From Mesorhizobium sp. B2-1-1 (GTDB taxonomy: Bacteria; Pseudomonadota; Alphaproteobacteria; Rhizobiales; Rhizobiaceae): a stretch of DNA of 64,000 nucleotides. Both the position numbers and the translations under genes were made by a program. Shown here piece after piece: positions 1 through 8,524 of this stretch. The notes under the pieces were generated by a model that ran no database searches, had not been told where the DNA came from, and worked only from the letters and a program-made list of their open reading frames with translations. Location: positions 1,302,001-1,366,000 of the forward strand of contig NZ_CP083954.1 in the NCBI RefSeq assembly GCF_006442975.2. Reading direction: 5' to 3'. How positions within the stretch are numbered: position 1 is the stretch's first letter; each line of letters starts with the position of its first letter.

Positions 1-959
1 GCCCTGAGCTTGGCGTCGGCCTTGGCGAGGCGACCTTCCCAGTCGGCGCGCGCCTCGGCGCCGGCCGTGCCGGCCGTGCGCCAGGCATCGAGGATGTCGG
101 CTGGAACCTCGAAGGGGGGTGACTCCCAGTTGAAGAACTTGCGCGCGCCGGCGATCTCGTCGGCGCCGAGGGGCGAGCCGTGCGCCTTGTTGGTGCCGGC
201 CTTGGTCGGGGCGCCGAAGCCGATGGTCGTCTTGCAGGCGATCATCGTCGGCTTGTCGGAATGGCGGGCGGCTTCGATCGCATAGGCGATGGCTTCCGGA
301 TCCGTGCCGTCGATGTGGCTGGCGTTCCAACCGGAAGCCTGGAAGCGCGCGACCTGGTCGGTATTGTCAGCCAGCGACACCGGGCCGTCGATCGAGATGT
401 TGTTGTTGTCCCAGAACACGATCAGCTTGTTGAGCTTGAGGTGCCCGGCAAGCGCGATCGCCTCCTGGGAGACACCTTCCATCAGGCAGCCGTCGCCGGC
501 CAGCACATAGGTGTAGTGGCTGACGAGGTCGTTGCCGAAGGCGGCGTTCATGATGCGCTCGCCGAGCGCGAACCCGACAGAATTGGCAAGGCCCTGGCCG
601 AGCGGGCCGGTGGTCGTTTCGATGCCGGCGGCGTGGCCATATTCGGGATGGCCGGCGGTTTTCGAGCCCAACTGGCGGAAGTGCTTGATCTGGTCGATCG
701 TCATGTCTTCGTAGCCGGTCAGGTAGAGCAGCGAGTAGAGCAGCATCGAGCCATGGCCGGCCGACAGGATGAAGCGGTCGCGGTCGGCCCAATGCGGCGC
801 CTTGGCGTCGAATTTCAGGAAACGGGTGAACAGCACCGTGGCAATGTCGGCGCAGCCCATGGGCAGGCCGGGATGGCCGGAGTTCGCCTTCTCGACCGCG
901 TCCATGGAGAGAAAGCGGATCGCATTGGCCATCCGGTCATGTTGTTCACGCGACGTCAT
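1..959 (-). CDS. tkt: Transketolase, N-terminal part (runs off the window edge)
   Basis: Thiamine-diphosphate enzyme of the non-oxidative pentose phosphate and Calvin pathways, transferring two-carbon ketol units between sugar phosphates in the cytosol. The 319 visible residues are the N-terminal half of a protein normally about 660 long. Seen: the SGHPG motif near residues 27-31, [16 protein letters not shown] at about 56-71, and the ThDP/Mg motif GDG at 155-157 with NNN at 185-187. ATG at 957-959 is preceded by GGAGGAACC, a good ribosome binding site. The gene is divergent from the DUF4164-zapA pair. The C-terminal half lies outside the window. Confidence 0.97.
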   Translation of the reverse strand, partial: MTSREQHDRMANAIRFLSMDAVEKANSGHPGLPMGCADIATVLFTRFLKFDAKAPHWADRDRFILSAGHGSMLLYSLLYLTGYEDMTIDQIKHFRQLGSKTAGHPEYGHAAGIETTTGPLGQGLANSVGFALGERIMNAAFGNDLVSHYTYVLAGDGCLMEGVSQEAIALAGHLKLNKLIVFWDNNNISIDGPVSLADNTDQVARFQASGWNASHIDGTDPEAIAYAIEAARHSDKPTMIACKTTIGFGAPTKAGTNKAHGSPLGADEIAGARKFFNWESPPFEVPADILDAWRTAGTAGAEARADWEGRLAKADAKLR

Positions 960-1218
960 GGTTCCTCCGGGGTGGGGTTTGGGGCCTTGGGAGAGCCCTT
1001 GAAAAGCGTGCGCGACACATAGCAGGCGCGCACTTTTAGTCAACAAACCGGTGCGCATTTGCCGGCCTTGTGATGCCGCGGGCAGGCCTATATTAGCGTT
1101 AGCAGGGGACAGTCGCGAGAGCTTTGTTGACGTCGCCTTCACCCGGTGCCTAATGTTTCAGAGATAACGCGTTCTGAACGCGAGCGATTCGGTGATGGGC
1201 AGGGCACAGGACGAGGCC

Positions 1219-1491
1219 ATGACCGGGGAAACGACACTCAAGGAAGTCATCGCAAGGCTGGGCAAGGCCATGGAAGGCCTGGAAAACGCCGTCGCGGCCA
1301 AGCTCGAGCATGAGCGCGATTATTCGGAAGCCGAGGCCGAGGTGCAGCGGATGAATGCCGACCGCTCGCGGCTGGCGCAGGAGCTCGACAGTTCCGAGGC
1401 GCGCGCCGAGCGGCTGGAGGATGCCAACAAGGAAGTGTCGCGACGACTGGTGACCGCCATGGAAACCATCCGCGCTGTGTTGGATAGGTAG
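1219..1491 (+). CDS. DUF4164-type coiled-coil protein
   Basis: A 90-residue, highly charged, almost entirely helical protein (heptad-like LEHERDYSEAEAEVQRM, then LAQELDSSEARAERLED), predicted as a cytosolic coiled coil. Its place directly upstream of zapA, four bases away, is the usual rhizobial arrangement, so a role with ZapA in division is plausible but unproven. ATG 1219 was chosen because AGGACGAGG lies just upstream; ATG 1195 would add eight residues. Confidence 0.75.
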   Translation: MTGETTLKEVIARLGKAMEGLENAVAAKLEHERDYSEAEAEVQRMNADRSRLAQELDSSEARAERLEDANKEVSRRLVTAMETIRAVLDR

Positions 1492-1495
1492 GCTG

Positions 1496-1861
1496 ATGGC
1501 ACAGGTCACGGTTTCCATCGACGGCAAGCAGTATCGGATGGCCTGCGACGAAGGCCAGGAAGAGCATCTGATCGATCTCGCCGAGCGTTTCGACCGCTAC
1601 GTCTCGCATCTGAAGGATTCATTCGGCGAGATCGGCGACCAGCGGCTGACGGTCATGGCCGGCATCATGGTCATGGATGAACTCTCGGAGCTGCAGAAGC
1701 GCGTCAAGGGCATGGAAAGCGAAGTGCTGACCTTGCGCAAGACCCGCGACGAGGCGCTGACCAAGGCCGACAAGAGCGACAGCGTGCTGACCAACGCGCT
1801 TGGCGCGCTGGCGCAGCGCATGGAAGATCTTGCGGCGACGCTGGCCGTCAACAAGGCATAA
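1496..1861 (+). CDS. zapA: Cell division protein ZapA
   Basis: 121 residues, matching ZapA-type FtsZ-ring stabilisers: an N-terminal beta-rich head with VSIDGKQYRMACDEGQEEHL, followed by a long helix used for dimerisation and tetramerisation (about residues 55-115). It acts at the cytoplasmic Z-ring by bundling FtsZ filaments. Start ATG 1496 lies four bases after the DUF4164 stop, so the two are probably co-transcribed. Family assignment is firm. Confidence 0.9.
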   Translation: MAQVTVSIDGKQYRMACDEGQEEHLIDLAERFDRYVSHLKDSFGEIGDQRLTVMAGIMVMDELSELQKRVKGMESEVLTLRKTRDEALTKADKSDSVLTNALGALAQRMEDLAATLAVNKA

Positions 1862-2030
1862 GCGGTCTCCTCGGAAATTCCTGCCGAACTTGGCGGCAAG
1901 AAGAGAAATTTTTTCGCGAGCGCGACGGGCGCCTGTGGCTTTAGGCATTTGTGGGTTGCCGCCGAGGTGTTAAAAAGATTTGAGCGCTCGCCAGCCGTTG
2001 CCGGCAATATTTCAAGGGTAGGGAAACAAC
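1862..2030. other. zapA downstream intergenic region, weak 6S RNA candidate
   Basis: 169 bases without a gene. It contains complementary segments CCTCGG (1869-1874) and CCGAGG (1962-1967) enclosing a TGCCG/CGGCA hairpin (about 1882-1898). In many proteobacteria the 6S RNA gene lies just downstream of zapA, so structure plus position make a weak candidate. I cannot fold it or match the 6S consensus by eye. Confidence 0.2.
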
Positions 2031-2690
2031 ATGAGCCTTCGCATCAACGATATCGCCCCGGATTTCACCGCCGAGACCACGCAAGGACCGATCAGCTTTC
2101 ACCAGTGGATCGGTGACGGCTGGGCGGTGCTGTTCAGCCACCCGAAGAATTTCACTCCCGTCTGCACGACCGAGTTGGGCACGATGGCGGGGCTCGAGGG
2201 CGAGTTCAAGAAGCGCAATGTCAAGATCATCGGCATTTCGGTCGATCCGGTCGAAAGCCACGGCAAATGGCAGGACGATATCAAAACGGCGACCGGCCAT
2301 TCGGTGAACTATCCGCTGATCGGCGACAAGGATCTCAAGGTCGCCAAGCTTTACGACATGCTGCCTGCTGGTGCCGGCGAGACCTCGGAAGGCCGCACGC
2401 CCGCCGACAATGCCACCGTGCGTTCGGTCTATGTCATCGGGCCCGACAAGAAGATCAAGCTGGTGCTGACCTATCCGATGACCACGGGCCGCAACTTTGA
2501 CGAGATCCTGCGCGCGGTCGATTCCATGCAGCTGACCGCCAAGCACCAGGTGGCGACGCCGGCGAACTGGAAACAGGGCGAGGACGTCATCATCACCGCG
2601 GCCGTTTCCAACGAGGACGCCATCAAGCGCTTCGGCGCCTACGAGACCATCCTGCCCTATCTCAGGAAGACCAAGCAGCCTTCCGCGTAG
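2031..2690 (+). CDS. 1-Cys peroxiredoxin (Prx6 family)
   Basis: Cytosolic thiol peroxidase reducing hydrogen peroxide and organic hydroperoxides. 219 residues, normal for the Prx6 class. The peroxidatic cysteine is Cys45 within FTPVCTTELG. The extended C-terminal domain after about residue 150, including MTTGRNFDEILRAVDS and VATPANWKQGEDV, is typical of Prx6 rather than of shorter AhpC types. No resolving cysteine is seen. Start ATG 2031 follows AGGGTAGGGAAACAAC. It stands alone between zapA and the metallo-hydrolase gene. Confidence 0.93.
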   Translation: MSLRINDIAPDFTAETTQGPISFHQWIGDGWAVLFSHPKNFTPVCTTELGTMAGLEGEFKKRNVKIIGISVDPVESHGKWQDDIKTATGHSVNYPLIGDKDLKVAKLYDMLPAGAGETSEGRTPADNATVRSVYVIGPDKKIKLVLTYPMTTGRNFDEILRAVDSMQLTAKHQVATPANWKQGEDVIITAAVSNEDAIKRFGAYETILPYLRKTKQPSA

Positions 2691-2713
2691 ACCATCTCTT
2701 TGTTTTTGCGCAG

Positions 2714-2749
2714 TTCCCTGGGCGAAGCGCTATGCGCTTTTCCCGGGAA
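2714..2749. repeat. Intergenic palindrome (REP-like)
   Basis: Imperfect hairpin: TTCCCTGGG at 2714-2722, an inner AGCGC-TAT-GCGCT stem, then CCCGGGAA ending at 2749, followed by CCGCTTGGAATTGCT. The AATTGC and TTTTCCCG elements resemble those of the palindrome at 26697-26739, which suggests one dispersed rhizobial repeat family. It may also terminate peroxiredoxin transcription. Confidence 0.5.
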
Positions 2750-2909
2750 ACCGCTTGGAATTGCTCCAGTTGCCTGGCCGGCATTTTTCGACTTCCGTCG
2801 CTTTTCTGGCAAGGCGTGCTTGACGGCAGGGCCCCGCTAGACAAGCATGCTCTTATGTTGCTCTGGCAGAGAAAATCATTCCTGTCTGGCTAACGGAGGG
2901 GACGTCGGA

Positions 2910-3782
2910 TTGGACATAGGTTCGGCAAAGCCTAAGGTCACCGGTTTCCACGACAAGCCGACCGGCGCCATCCAGTATGTCGTCGCCGACCGGGTGACGA
3001 AGCGGTGTGCCATAATCGATCCGGTCCTCGACTTCGACGAGAAGTCCGGCGCAGTTTCGACAGCCAATGCCGATGCGCTGCTGGATTTCGTCAGGGCGGA
3101 GGGACTGAGCGTCGAATGGATTCTCGACACCCATCCGCATGCCGATCATTTCTCGGCCGCGCAGTACCTGAAGCAAAGGACCGCGGCGCCGACGGCGATC
3201 GGCGAGAGGATCGTCGAGGTCCAGAAATTGTGGAAGGCGATCTATAACTGGCCGGATTTCCCCGCCGACGGCTCGCAGTGGGACCGGCTGTTCGGCGACG
3301 GCGAGGTTTTTCGGGTGGGAACGCTTCCAGCAAGGGTGCTTTTCTCGCCCGGGCACACGCTGGCGTCGATCACCTATGTGATCGGGGATGCAGCCTTTGT
3401 TCACGACACGCTGTTCATGCCCGACAGCGGCACGGCAAGGACGGATTTTCCCGGCGGCAGCGCCGCGCGCCTGTGGCACTCGATCCAGGGCATTCTGGCC
3501 CTGCCGGAGGACACGCGCGTCTTTGTCGGCCATGATTATCAGCCCGGCGGGCGCCAGGCGTTATGGGAGAGCACGGTTGCCGCGCAGAAAGCCGAGAACA
3601 TACATCTTGCCGCCGCGCGCGGCGAGGCCGAATTCGTTGCCCTGCGCGAGGCGCGCGACCGGACATTGCCGATGCCGAGGCTGATCCTGCATGCGCTGCA
3701 GGTCAACATGAATGGCGGACGCCTGCCGGAACCGGAAGCCAATGGCCGACGGTATCTGAAATTTCCGCTGGATGGGCTTTGA
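2910..3782 (+). CDS. MBL-fold hydrolase, persulfide dioxygenase/Blh type
   Basis: Metallo-beta-lactamase fold enzyme of the ETHE1/Blh class, which oxidises glutathione persulfide in sulfide detoxification. The metal motif THPHADH is at residues 74-80, a further SPGHT ligand follows at about 150, and FVGHDY near 215 supplies the last histidine. The frame is open back to 2847, but TTG at 2910 is preferred: GGAGGG lies 9 bases upstream and the protein then begins just ahead of the conserved VTGFHDKPTGAIQYVVAD region (290 residues). No rhodanese domain and no BigR-type regulator is adjacent. The persulfide substrate is inferred from the family. Confidence 0.85.
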   Translation: MDIGSAKPKVTGFHDKPTGAIQYVVADRVTKRCAIIDPVLDFDEKSGAVSTANADALLDFVRAEGLSVEWILDTHPHADHFSAAQYLKQRTAAPTAIGERIVEVQKLWKAIYNWPDFPADGSQWDRLFGDGEVFRVGTLPARVLFSPGHTLASITYVIGDAAFVHDTLFMPDSGTARTDFPGGSAARLWHSIQGILALPEDTRVFVGHDYQPGGRQALWESTVAAQKAENIHLAAARGEAEFVALREARDRTLPMPRLILHALQVNMNGGRLPEPEANGRRYLKFPLDGL

Positions 3783-3811
3783 AGCAATCACGGCACCCGC
3801 TGCGGTATACG

Positions 3812-3847
3812 AAAAAGGCGGCGCCAGTCTCCTGACGCCGCCTTTTT
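3812..3847. terminator. Bidirectional intrinsic terminator
   Basis: Perfect 12-bp inverted repeat AAAAAGGCGGCG (3812-3823) and CGCCGCCTTTTT (3836-3847) around a 12-base loop, with T runs on both strands. It lies between the convergent metallo-hydrolase and rpoH genes and serves both. Confidence 0.92.
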
Positions 3848-3868
3848 ATCTTGTTGCCGATGCCGGCT

Positions 3869-4780
3869 TTAAGCCGCCGGCTGCGCCTCGATGGTACGCA
3901 GCGCCTGGGTCTGGCGCTTGGCGGCGGCCTTGACCGCATCCTGTACCTTCTCGAAAGCGCGCACTTCGATCTGGCGCACGCGCTCGCGGCTGATGTCGAA
4001 CTCAGCCGACAGTTCTTCCAAGGTCAGCGGCTCATCAGCGAGGCGGCGCGCCTCGAAGATGCGCCGTTCGCGTTCGTTGAGCACCGCAAGAGCACCCGAC
4101 AGCATGCCGCGCCGGTTTTCCAGCTCGTCCTGCTCGATCAGCATCTCTTCCTGGCTTTCGTGGTCGTCGACCAGCCAGTCCTGCCATTCGCCGGACTCGC
4201 CTTCCGTCGCCCGGATCGGCGCGTTGAGTGAGGCGTCGCCCGACAGGCGGCGGTTCATCGACACGACTTCCGCTTCCGAGACGTTCAGCCGCGTGGCGAT
4301 TTCGGCGATCTGGTCGGGCTTGAGGTCGCCGTCGTCAAGCGCCTGGATCTTGCCCTTCACCTTGCGCAGGTTGAAGAACAGACGCTTCTGGTTGGCGGTC
4401 GTGCCCATCTTGACCAGGCTCCACGAGCGCAGGATGTATTCCTGGATCGAGGCCTTGATCCACCACATGGCGTAGGTCGCGAGGCGGAAGCCACGCTCTG
4501 GCTCGAATTTCTTGACGGCCTGCATCAGGCCGACATTGCCTTCCGAGATCACTTCGCCAATCGGCAGGCCGTAGCCGCGATAGCCCATGGCGATCTTGGC
4601 GACGAGCCGCAAATGGCTGGTGACGAGCTTGTGCGCTGCGGAAGTGTCCTCATGCTCGGCATAACGCTTGGCGAGCATGTACTCTTCCTGCGGCTGAAGC
4701 ATCGGAAAGCGGCGGATCTCTTCCAGGTAGCGGCTGAGGCCGCCTTCGCCGGAAACGATACTGGGTAGTGACTGGGCCAT
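3869..4780 (-). CDS. rpoH: RNA polymerase heat-shock sigma factor RpoH (sigma-32)
   Basis: 303 residues, normal for alphaproteobacterial RpoH. It directs RNA polymerase to heat-shock promoters. Region 2 spans about residues 48-120 (LVTSHLRLVAKIAMGYRGYG, then GFRLATYAMWWIKASIQEYI). The diagnostic RpoH box QKRLFFNLR is at 131-139. Region 4 helix-turn-helix is near 250-280 (LTLEELSAEFDISRERVRQIE). Rhizobia often have two rpoH copies; which one this is cannot be settled here. An A+T-rich 210-bp region separates it from the upstream rluD gene on the same strand. Confidence 0.96.
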   Translation of the reverse strand: MAQSLPSIVSGEGGLSRYLEEIRRFPMLQPQEEYMLAKRYAEHEDTSAAHKLVTSHLRLVAKIAMGYRGYGLPIGEVISEGNVGLMQAVKKFEPERGFRLATYAMWWIKASIQEYILRSWSLVKMGTTANQKRLFFNLRKVKGKIQALDDGDLKPDQIAEIATRLNVSEAEVVSMNRRLSGDASLNAPIRATEGESGEWQDWLVDDHESQEEMLIEQDELENRRGMLSGALAVLNERERRIFEARRLADEPLTLEELSAEFDISRERVRQIEVRAFEKVQDAVKAAAKRQTQALRTIEAQPAA

Positions 4781-4991
4781 GATAGCGCCCCCTCTCTATT
4801 GGAGTGATGCCCCCGAAACGCGGCGGGCATGTGACGCGAGCACCAAAGGCTCGCTCGCGACATCAGATATATACAGGAACAAAACCAGAAAAGACAGGCA
4901 TTTGTTCAACACGAAACAGTGTGTCACGCTGAAGTGAACAACGCCAGTCAGGTTTTTTGATGGTTGATTTGAAGCTTGCCGGGCGGCGGAT

Positions 4992-6047
4992 TCAAAGACT
5001 GCGAAAGCCGCCGACGAGTTCCTCCATGTCCCTCGGTATCGGTGCCTCGAACCTCATCGATAGATGGGTAGTCGGATGGCGAAATTCAAGGAGCCAGGCG
5101 TGCAAAGCTTGCCGGGAGAAGGCCTTGACCTGGCTTCTCAGCGGTTCGGGCAACCGGTTGGCCTTGGTGCGAAAGGCTTGGCCGTAATCGGGATCACCGA
5201 GCACCGGATGACCGATATGGGCCATGTGGACGCGGATCTGATGGGTGCGGCCGGTCTCCAGCCGGCATTCAACCAGACTTGCGGTTGCGAATTCCTTTTG
5301 GTTTTCGCCGAAGCGCTCCTGCACCGCAAAATGGGTGACGGCGTGGCGGGCATCGTCGCGTCCTTCGGGTACTACGGCGCGACGTACACGGTCGGCGGCG
5401 CGGCCGAGTGGGGCATCCACCGTTCCGGCCGGCCGCTGCGGTATGCCCCAGACCAGCGCCAGGTAGGCGCGCTCGAGATCGCCTGTCAGGCCGTGATCGG
5501 CAAAGGCCTCCGAAAGCGCCTTGTGGGCGCGGTCGGTCTTGGCCACGACCATGACGCCGCTGGTTTGCTTGTCGAGGCGATGAACGATGCCCGGCCGGCG
5601 CACGCCGCCGATGCCGGACAGGCTGTCGCCGCAATGATGGATCAGCGCATTGACCAGCGTGCCGGTCCAATTGCCGGCGCCGGGATGGACGACAAGCCCG
5701 GCGGGTTTGTTGATGACGATCAGTTCGTCATCTTCATAGAGGATATCGAGGGCGATGTTTTCCCCCTGTGGCTCCGCCGGTTCCGGCTCCGGCATGGCGA
5801 CCGAGACAGTTTCGCCCGGCGACATCTTGCACTTGGTCTCGACAACGGCCTTGCCGTCGACCAAGACCGCGCCCTGCCTGATCAGCATCTGCACGCGGCT
5901 GCGCGACATTTCCGGGCCGAGCCTGCCTGCCAGCCACTGATCGATGCGCTGGCCGGCATCGTCGGCGCCGGCCACGAGCACGATCGGTTCTGCCTGCATG
6001 AATTGGTCCTCTATCAATCCGGGGGCCTCTTCGTTATGAGCGCTCAT
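4992..6047 (-). CDS. rluD: RluA-family 23S rRNA pseudouridine synthase (RluD type)
   Basis: Isomerises uridines to pseudouridine in 23S rRNA. 351 residues. An N-terminal S4 RNA-binding domain covers about residues 33-80 (QRIDQWLAGRLGPEMSRSRVQ). The catalytic domain has the signature GIVHRLDKQTSG with catalytic Asp159, plus the RTHQIRVHMAHIGHPVLGD block typical of RluA/RluD. ATG 6047 is preceded by GGAACG; the frame stays open further upstream but would invade the divergent gene at 6064. RluD rather than RluC is judged from the sequence order and is less certain than the family. Confidence 0.9.
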   Translation of the reverse strand: MSAHNEEAPGLIEDQFMQAEPIVLVAGADDAGQRIDQWLAGRLGPEMSRSRVQMLIRQGAVLVDGKAVVETKCKMSPGETVSVAMPEPEPAEPQGENIALDILYEDDELIVINKPAGLVVHPGAGNWTGTLVNALIHHCGDSLSGIGGVRRPGIVHRLDKQTSGVMVVAKTDRAHKALSEAFADHGLTGDLERAYLALVWGIPQRPAGTVDAPLGRAADRVRRAVVPEGRDDARHAVTHFAVQERFGENQKEFATASLVECRLETGRTHQIRVHMAHIGHPVLGDPDYGQAFRTKANRLPEPLRSQVKAFSRQALHAWLLEFRHPTTHLSMRFEAPIPRDMEELVGGFRSL

Positions 6048-6063
6048 CGAGAATCGTTCCGGA

Positions 6064-6471
6064 ATGTTTGCCATGGCCCGCCCCGCCGCCGACGAAGACG
6101 CCGTTGTTGAAGGCGGGGAAAAGCCGCTCAACCCCGAGATCGAAAAGGTGCGCGGCAGGCTCATCCGCTTCATGGCCATCAATCTCGGCCTGCTCTTGCT
6201 GGCCCTTATGGTGGTGATCGCGGCGATTGTCTACAAATCACGCAAGGCAGCGCCGGTGAGCCCGCCGCTGGCCGGCGACATCCAGGTGCCCGCCGGCGAA
6301 CCGCTCAGCGGAGACATCGTGCTGCCGGTCGGCGCCAGGGTGGTCAGCCAGTCGCTATCCGGCAATCGCGTCTCGATCGAGGCCGAACTTGTCGATGGCA
6401 GCCGCACGATCTTCGTCTACGATATGGGCGAGCGGCGCATAATCGGCCGCTTCGCAATCCGCAACAAATGA
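6064..6471 (+). CDS. DUF6476-type single-pass membrane protein
   Basis: 135 residues with a charged N-terminus, one strong transmembrane helix at about 35-58 (IRFMAINLGLLLLALMVVIAA) and a C-terminal periplasmic part with beta-strand character ending in YDMGERRIIGRFAIRN. Function unknown; it is a conserved rhizobial neighbour of the rluD gene. Only 16 bases separate its ATG from the divergent rluD start, so each promoter must lie in the other coding region. ATG 6073 is an alternative start. Confidence 0.75.
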   Translation: MFAMARPAADEDAVVEGGEKPLNPEIEKVRGRLIRFMAINLGLLLLALMVVIAAIVYKSRKAAPVSPPLAGDIQVPAGEPLSGDIVLPVGARVVSQSLSGNRVSIEAELVDGSRTIFVYDMGERRIIGRFAIRNK

Positions 6472-6484
6472 AGCCCGGCGCGCA

Positions 6485-6892
6485 ATGACCGGCTTTGCCG
6501 AAAACCGTCATATCGCCACCGTTGCGCTGGTCGTCGACAGCTATGACGAAGCAATCGACTGGTATGTCGAGCGAATGGGCTTTGTGCTCCTGGAGAATGT
6601 GGACCTTGGCGGCGGCAAGCGCTGGGTGACGGTCGCGCCGGCCAGCGGGCGCGGCGCGCGGCTGCTTCTGGCCGAGGCCTCCGACGAGGCACAAAGGAAG
6701 AGCATCGGCAACCAGACCGGCGGGCGGGTTTTTCTCTTCCTGGAAACCGACAACTTTGCCCGCGATCATGCGGCGATGGTGGCGAAGGGCGTCGAATTTC
6801 GCGAGCCACCGCGCTTGGAGCCCTACGGCACGGTGGCGGTTTTCGCCGATCTCCACGGCAATCTATGGGACCTGATCGAGCCAAAACGCTAG
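6485..6892 (+). CDS. VOC-family glyoxalase/bleomycin-resistance-like protein
   Basis: 135 residues forming one vicinal-oxygen-chelate module pair: HIATVALVVDSYDEAIDWYVERMGF at the start and TVAVFADLHGNLWDLIEP at the end. Candidate metal ligands are His6 and the terminal Glu. Substrate cannot be deduced. It lies 13 bases after the DUF6476 gene, so the two probably form an operon. Confidence 0.85.
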   Translation: MTGFAENRHIATVALVVDSYDEAIDWYVERMGFVLLENVDLGGGKRWVTVAPASGRGARLLLAEASDEAQRKSIGNQTGGRVFLFLETDNFARDHAAMVAKGVEFREPPRLEPYGTVAVFADLHGNLWDLIEPKR

Positions 6893-6981
6893 CAGCAGCC
6901 AGCTTTTTCTTGATCCCGGGAAAGCCGGCGGACCCCAGTTGCTTTTTCTCCGCCGCCAGCCTATATCGCCGGTTCTTGAAC

Positions 6982-7056
6982 GCGCCCATCGTCTAGCGGT
7001 CAGGACACCGCCCTCTCACGGCGGGAACAGGGGTTCGATTCCCCTTGGGCGTACCA
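6982..7056 (+). tRNA. tRNA-Glu (anticodon CTC)
   Basis: 75-base cloverleaf with encoded CCA. The acceptor arm pairs GCGCCCA (6982-6988) with TGGGCGT (7046-7052), with a G-U first pair. The anticodon stem CCGCC/GGCGG carries loop CTCTCAC with anticodon CTC at 7015-7017. The T arm is AGGGGTTCGATTCCCCT. CTC decodes the GAG glutamate codon. No integrase or element is attached. Confidence 0.96.
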
Positions 7057-7127
7057 AGAAGGCGACGGCTCAGCCGTTGATGATCCCTCCAGCATCAAAC
7101 AATGTTCAAGGCCTCCGCGGAAGCTTC

Positions 7128-7147
7128 GTCATATGCGCGCATATGAC
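7128..7147. promoter_or_regulatory. Perfect 20-bp palindrome, possible operator
   Basis: GTCATATGCG (7128-7137) is followed directly by its exact complement CGCATATGAC (7138-7147), with no spacer. A spacerless palindrome makes a poor RNA hairpin and is more like a binding site for a dimeric protein. No partner gene is evident. Confidence 0.45.
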
Positions 7148-7276
7148 CGCATGGAGCGCTGGCAAAAGCCGGGCTCGGAGCTATGGCATGGCGGCTTCGA
7201 TTAACGTTTCGTTTACCTATAATCTGTCTATTGGAGACAATTCACCCGCGACCACGGATGTACTGGCGCTGCGGTG

Positions 7277-7312
7277 AAAACAAAGGTCGGCCCACTGCCG
7301 GCCTTTTGTTTT
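7277..7312 (+). terminator. Intrinsic terminator
   Basis: Stem AAAACAAAGGTCGG (7277-7290), a 7-base loop, then CCGGCCTTTTGTTTT (7298-7312), pairing almost throughout and ending in a T-rich tail. It would end a transcript coming from the tRNA side. Confidence 0.75.
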
Positions 7313-7459
7313 TTGGCCGGCCGCTGCGGGCAGGGCTGCCTCCAATGCTTTCGGCAAGAGCTTTCGCCAAAGCATATTGCCCTTGCCATCTCCAGCCCTA
7401 CCATCAATCCTGACGATCGCACGCGGGCGGCCGGAAGGGTCGACGGTGGAGGAATTGCA

Positions 7460-7837
7460 ATGAAAAGAACCGCTGGAATGCTCCTGATTAGCGGCGCATT
7501 GGCGATTGGCGCCACCTGCCCGTCGGCTGCCGCCCAGCTCAACACGATGGACGAAGTCGGCACGGCGATCCAGGCATGCTGGACGCCGCCGGCGGATGCT
7601 GGAAATTCCATCGTCACTCTGAGCTTCAGCTTCAAGCGCGACGGCACGCTGCTTGGTCCGCCACGGCCGACCGCCGCCAAGGTGGCCGGCGACGACAAGG
7701 CGCGAAAGTCGTTCATCGACGCCGCAATGACCGCGGTGAAGAATTGCACGCCGCTCAGCCTTTCGCCGCAACTGGCGCAAGGGATTGCCGGCAACGTGTT
7801 CACCTTGCAATTCGTATCTCCCAAGATCGGCCAATAG
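7460..7837 (+). CDS. Small secreted protein, TonB-C-terminal-like
   Basis: 125 residues. A clear signal peptide (MKRTAGMLLISGALAIGATC, cleavage near AAA-QL at about residue 27) is followed by a periplasmic domain with an AIQACWTPP motif and VTLSFSFKRDGTLLGPPRP, resembling the TonB C-terminal/TolA-like fold seen in many short rhizobial secreted proteins. Cys in QACW and KNCTPL could form a disulfide. ATG 7460 follows GGAGGAATTGCA. Function unknown. Confidence 0.75.
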   Translation: MKRTAGMLLISGALAIGATCPSAAAQLNTMDEVGTAIQACWTPPADAGNSIVTLSFSFKRDGTLLGPPRPTAAKVAGDDKARKSFIDAAMTAVKNCTPLSLSPQLAQGIAGNVFTLQFVSPKIGQ

Positions 7838-8016
7838 CTGTTTTCCGCAACTCTCCGCGCAGGGCGCGCCGCGGCTTAATGCGCTAGAGCCGTTCGGCGT
7901 TCGGATCGCCGATCCCGCTTCAATTTTTTACGCAATCCTGACGGAAAACGTCTGCCAGCCAGCCGCTCAGGTAGCGACTACCACCAAACCATCTCGCCCA
8001 GCACCGCCTTCACCGG

Positions 8017-8220
8017 TCAGTGGCTGGTACGCCGCGCCTCGGCGTGCCGCGCCAGGTCGGGTGTCTCGAAGACGTAGTCGTTCCAAGCCGATTCCGGGAT
8101 TTGCCCGGCCAGATAGCATTCCAGCAGCAGGTTTTGCTCGGCGCTCAGGGGCCTCGGATCAAGTCCCAGGGAATGAAAAAGATTTCTTGTCAGTTCCGAT
8201 ACCGTGACCTGGATCGACAT
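8017..8220 (-). CDS. Hypothetical 67-residue protein
   Basis: Short acidic cytosolic protein (MSIQVTVSELTRNLFHSLGL at the start, with an AWNDYVFETPDLARHAEARR end). No domain recognised. It is supported by an excellent ribosome binding site, AAGGAGAACGCAG before ATG 8220, and by sensible amino-acid usage. It is divergent from the DUF2865 gene. Confidence 0.6.
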   Translation of the reverse strand: MSIQVTVSELTRNLFHSLGLDPRPLSAEQNLLLECYLAGQIPESAWNDYVFETPDLARHAEARRTSH

Positions 8221-8524
8221 CTGCGTTCTCCTTCGCGCTTCAACGCGAAAGGACGGGCAAAGGTTTCAGGGCCCGTTTCCGGTAACGCCGGAGTGATTCG
8301 GCAGGCCTGCCAGCCGTCGGTCCGGCTGCATTGTTTTGCAGTTCGTCTCAACCTTGAAATAAAAATGCAATATTGAATTCACAGAGGTTCTTCTATTAAA
8401 CTAAAGACAAGTCTCTCAATGCATGGAGACTAGAAAGATTAGATAAAACTCATTTAGCGAAAGCTTACCGAAGTCGAAAGAGTTGTCATTCCAGGTTCTC
8501 AGCAACAAGGACCGCGTCCTTCCG
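8221..8524. other. A+T-rich divergent intergenic region
   Basis: About 300 bases between two divergent genes. The part at 8345-8470 is markedly A+T-rich for this genome and is the likely promoter region for the DUF2865 gene. No operator or terminator was recognised. Confidence 0.5.

Larger units (their letters stand above)
7057..7459. other. Gene-free interval after tRNA-Glu
   Basis: About 400 bases without a supported gene. It holds a perfect 20-bp palindrome (7128-7147) and an intrinsic terminator (7277-7312). The frame of the following gene is open back to 7274, but that stretch lacks coding character and overlaps the terminator, so it was left out of the gene. Confidence 0.6.

Noticed and set aside
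6982..7147. tRNA-Glu as an integration site of a genomic island
   Set aside because: No integrase, no repeat of the tRNA 3-prime end and no change of gene content beyond it.
8221..8270. EcfG-like promoter for the 67-residue gene
   Set aside because: Minus-strand GAAAC, 17 bases, CGTT deviates at the -35 element from GGAAC, which is strongly conserved.
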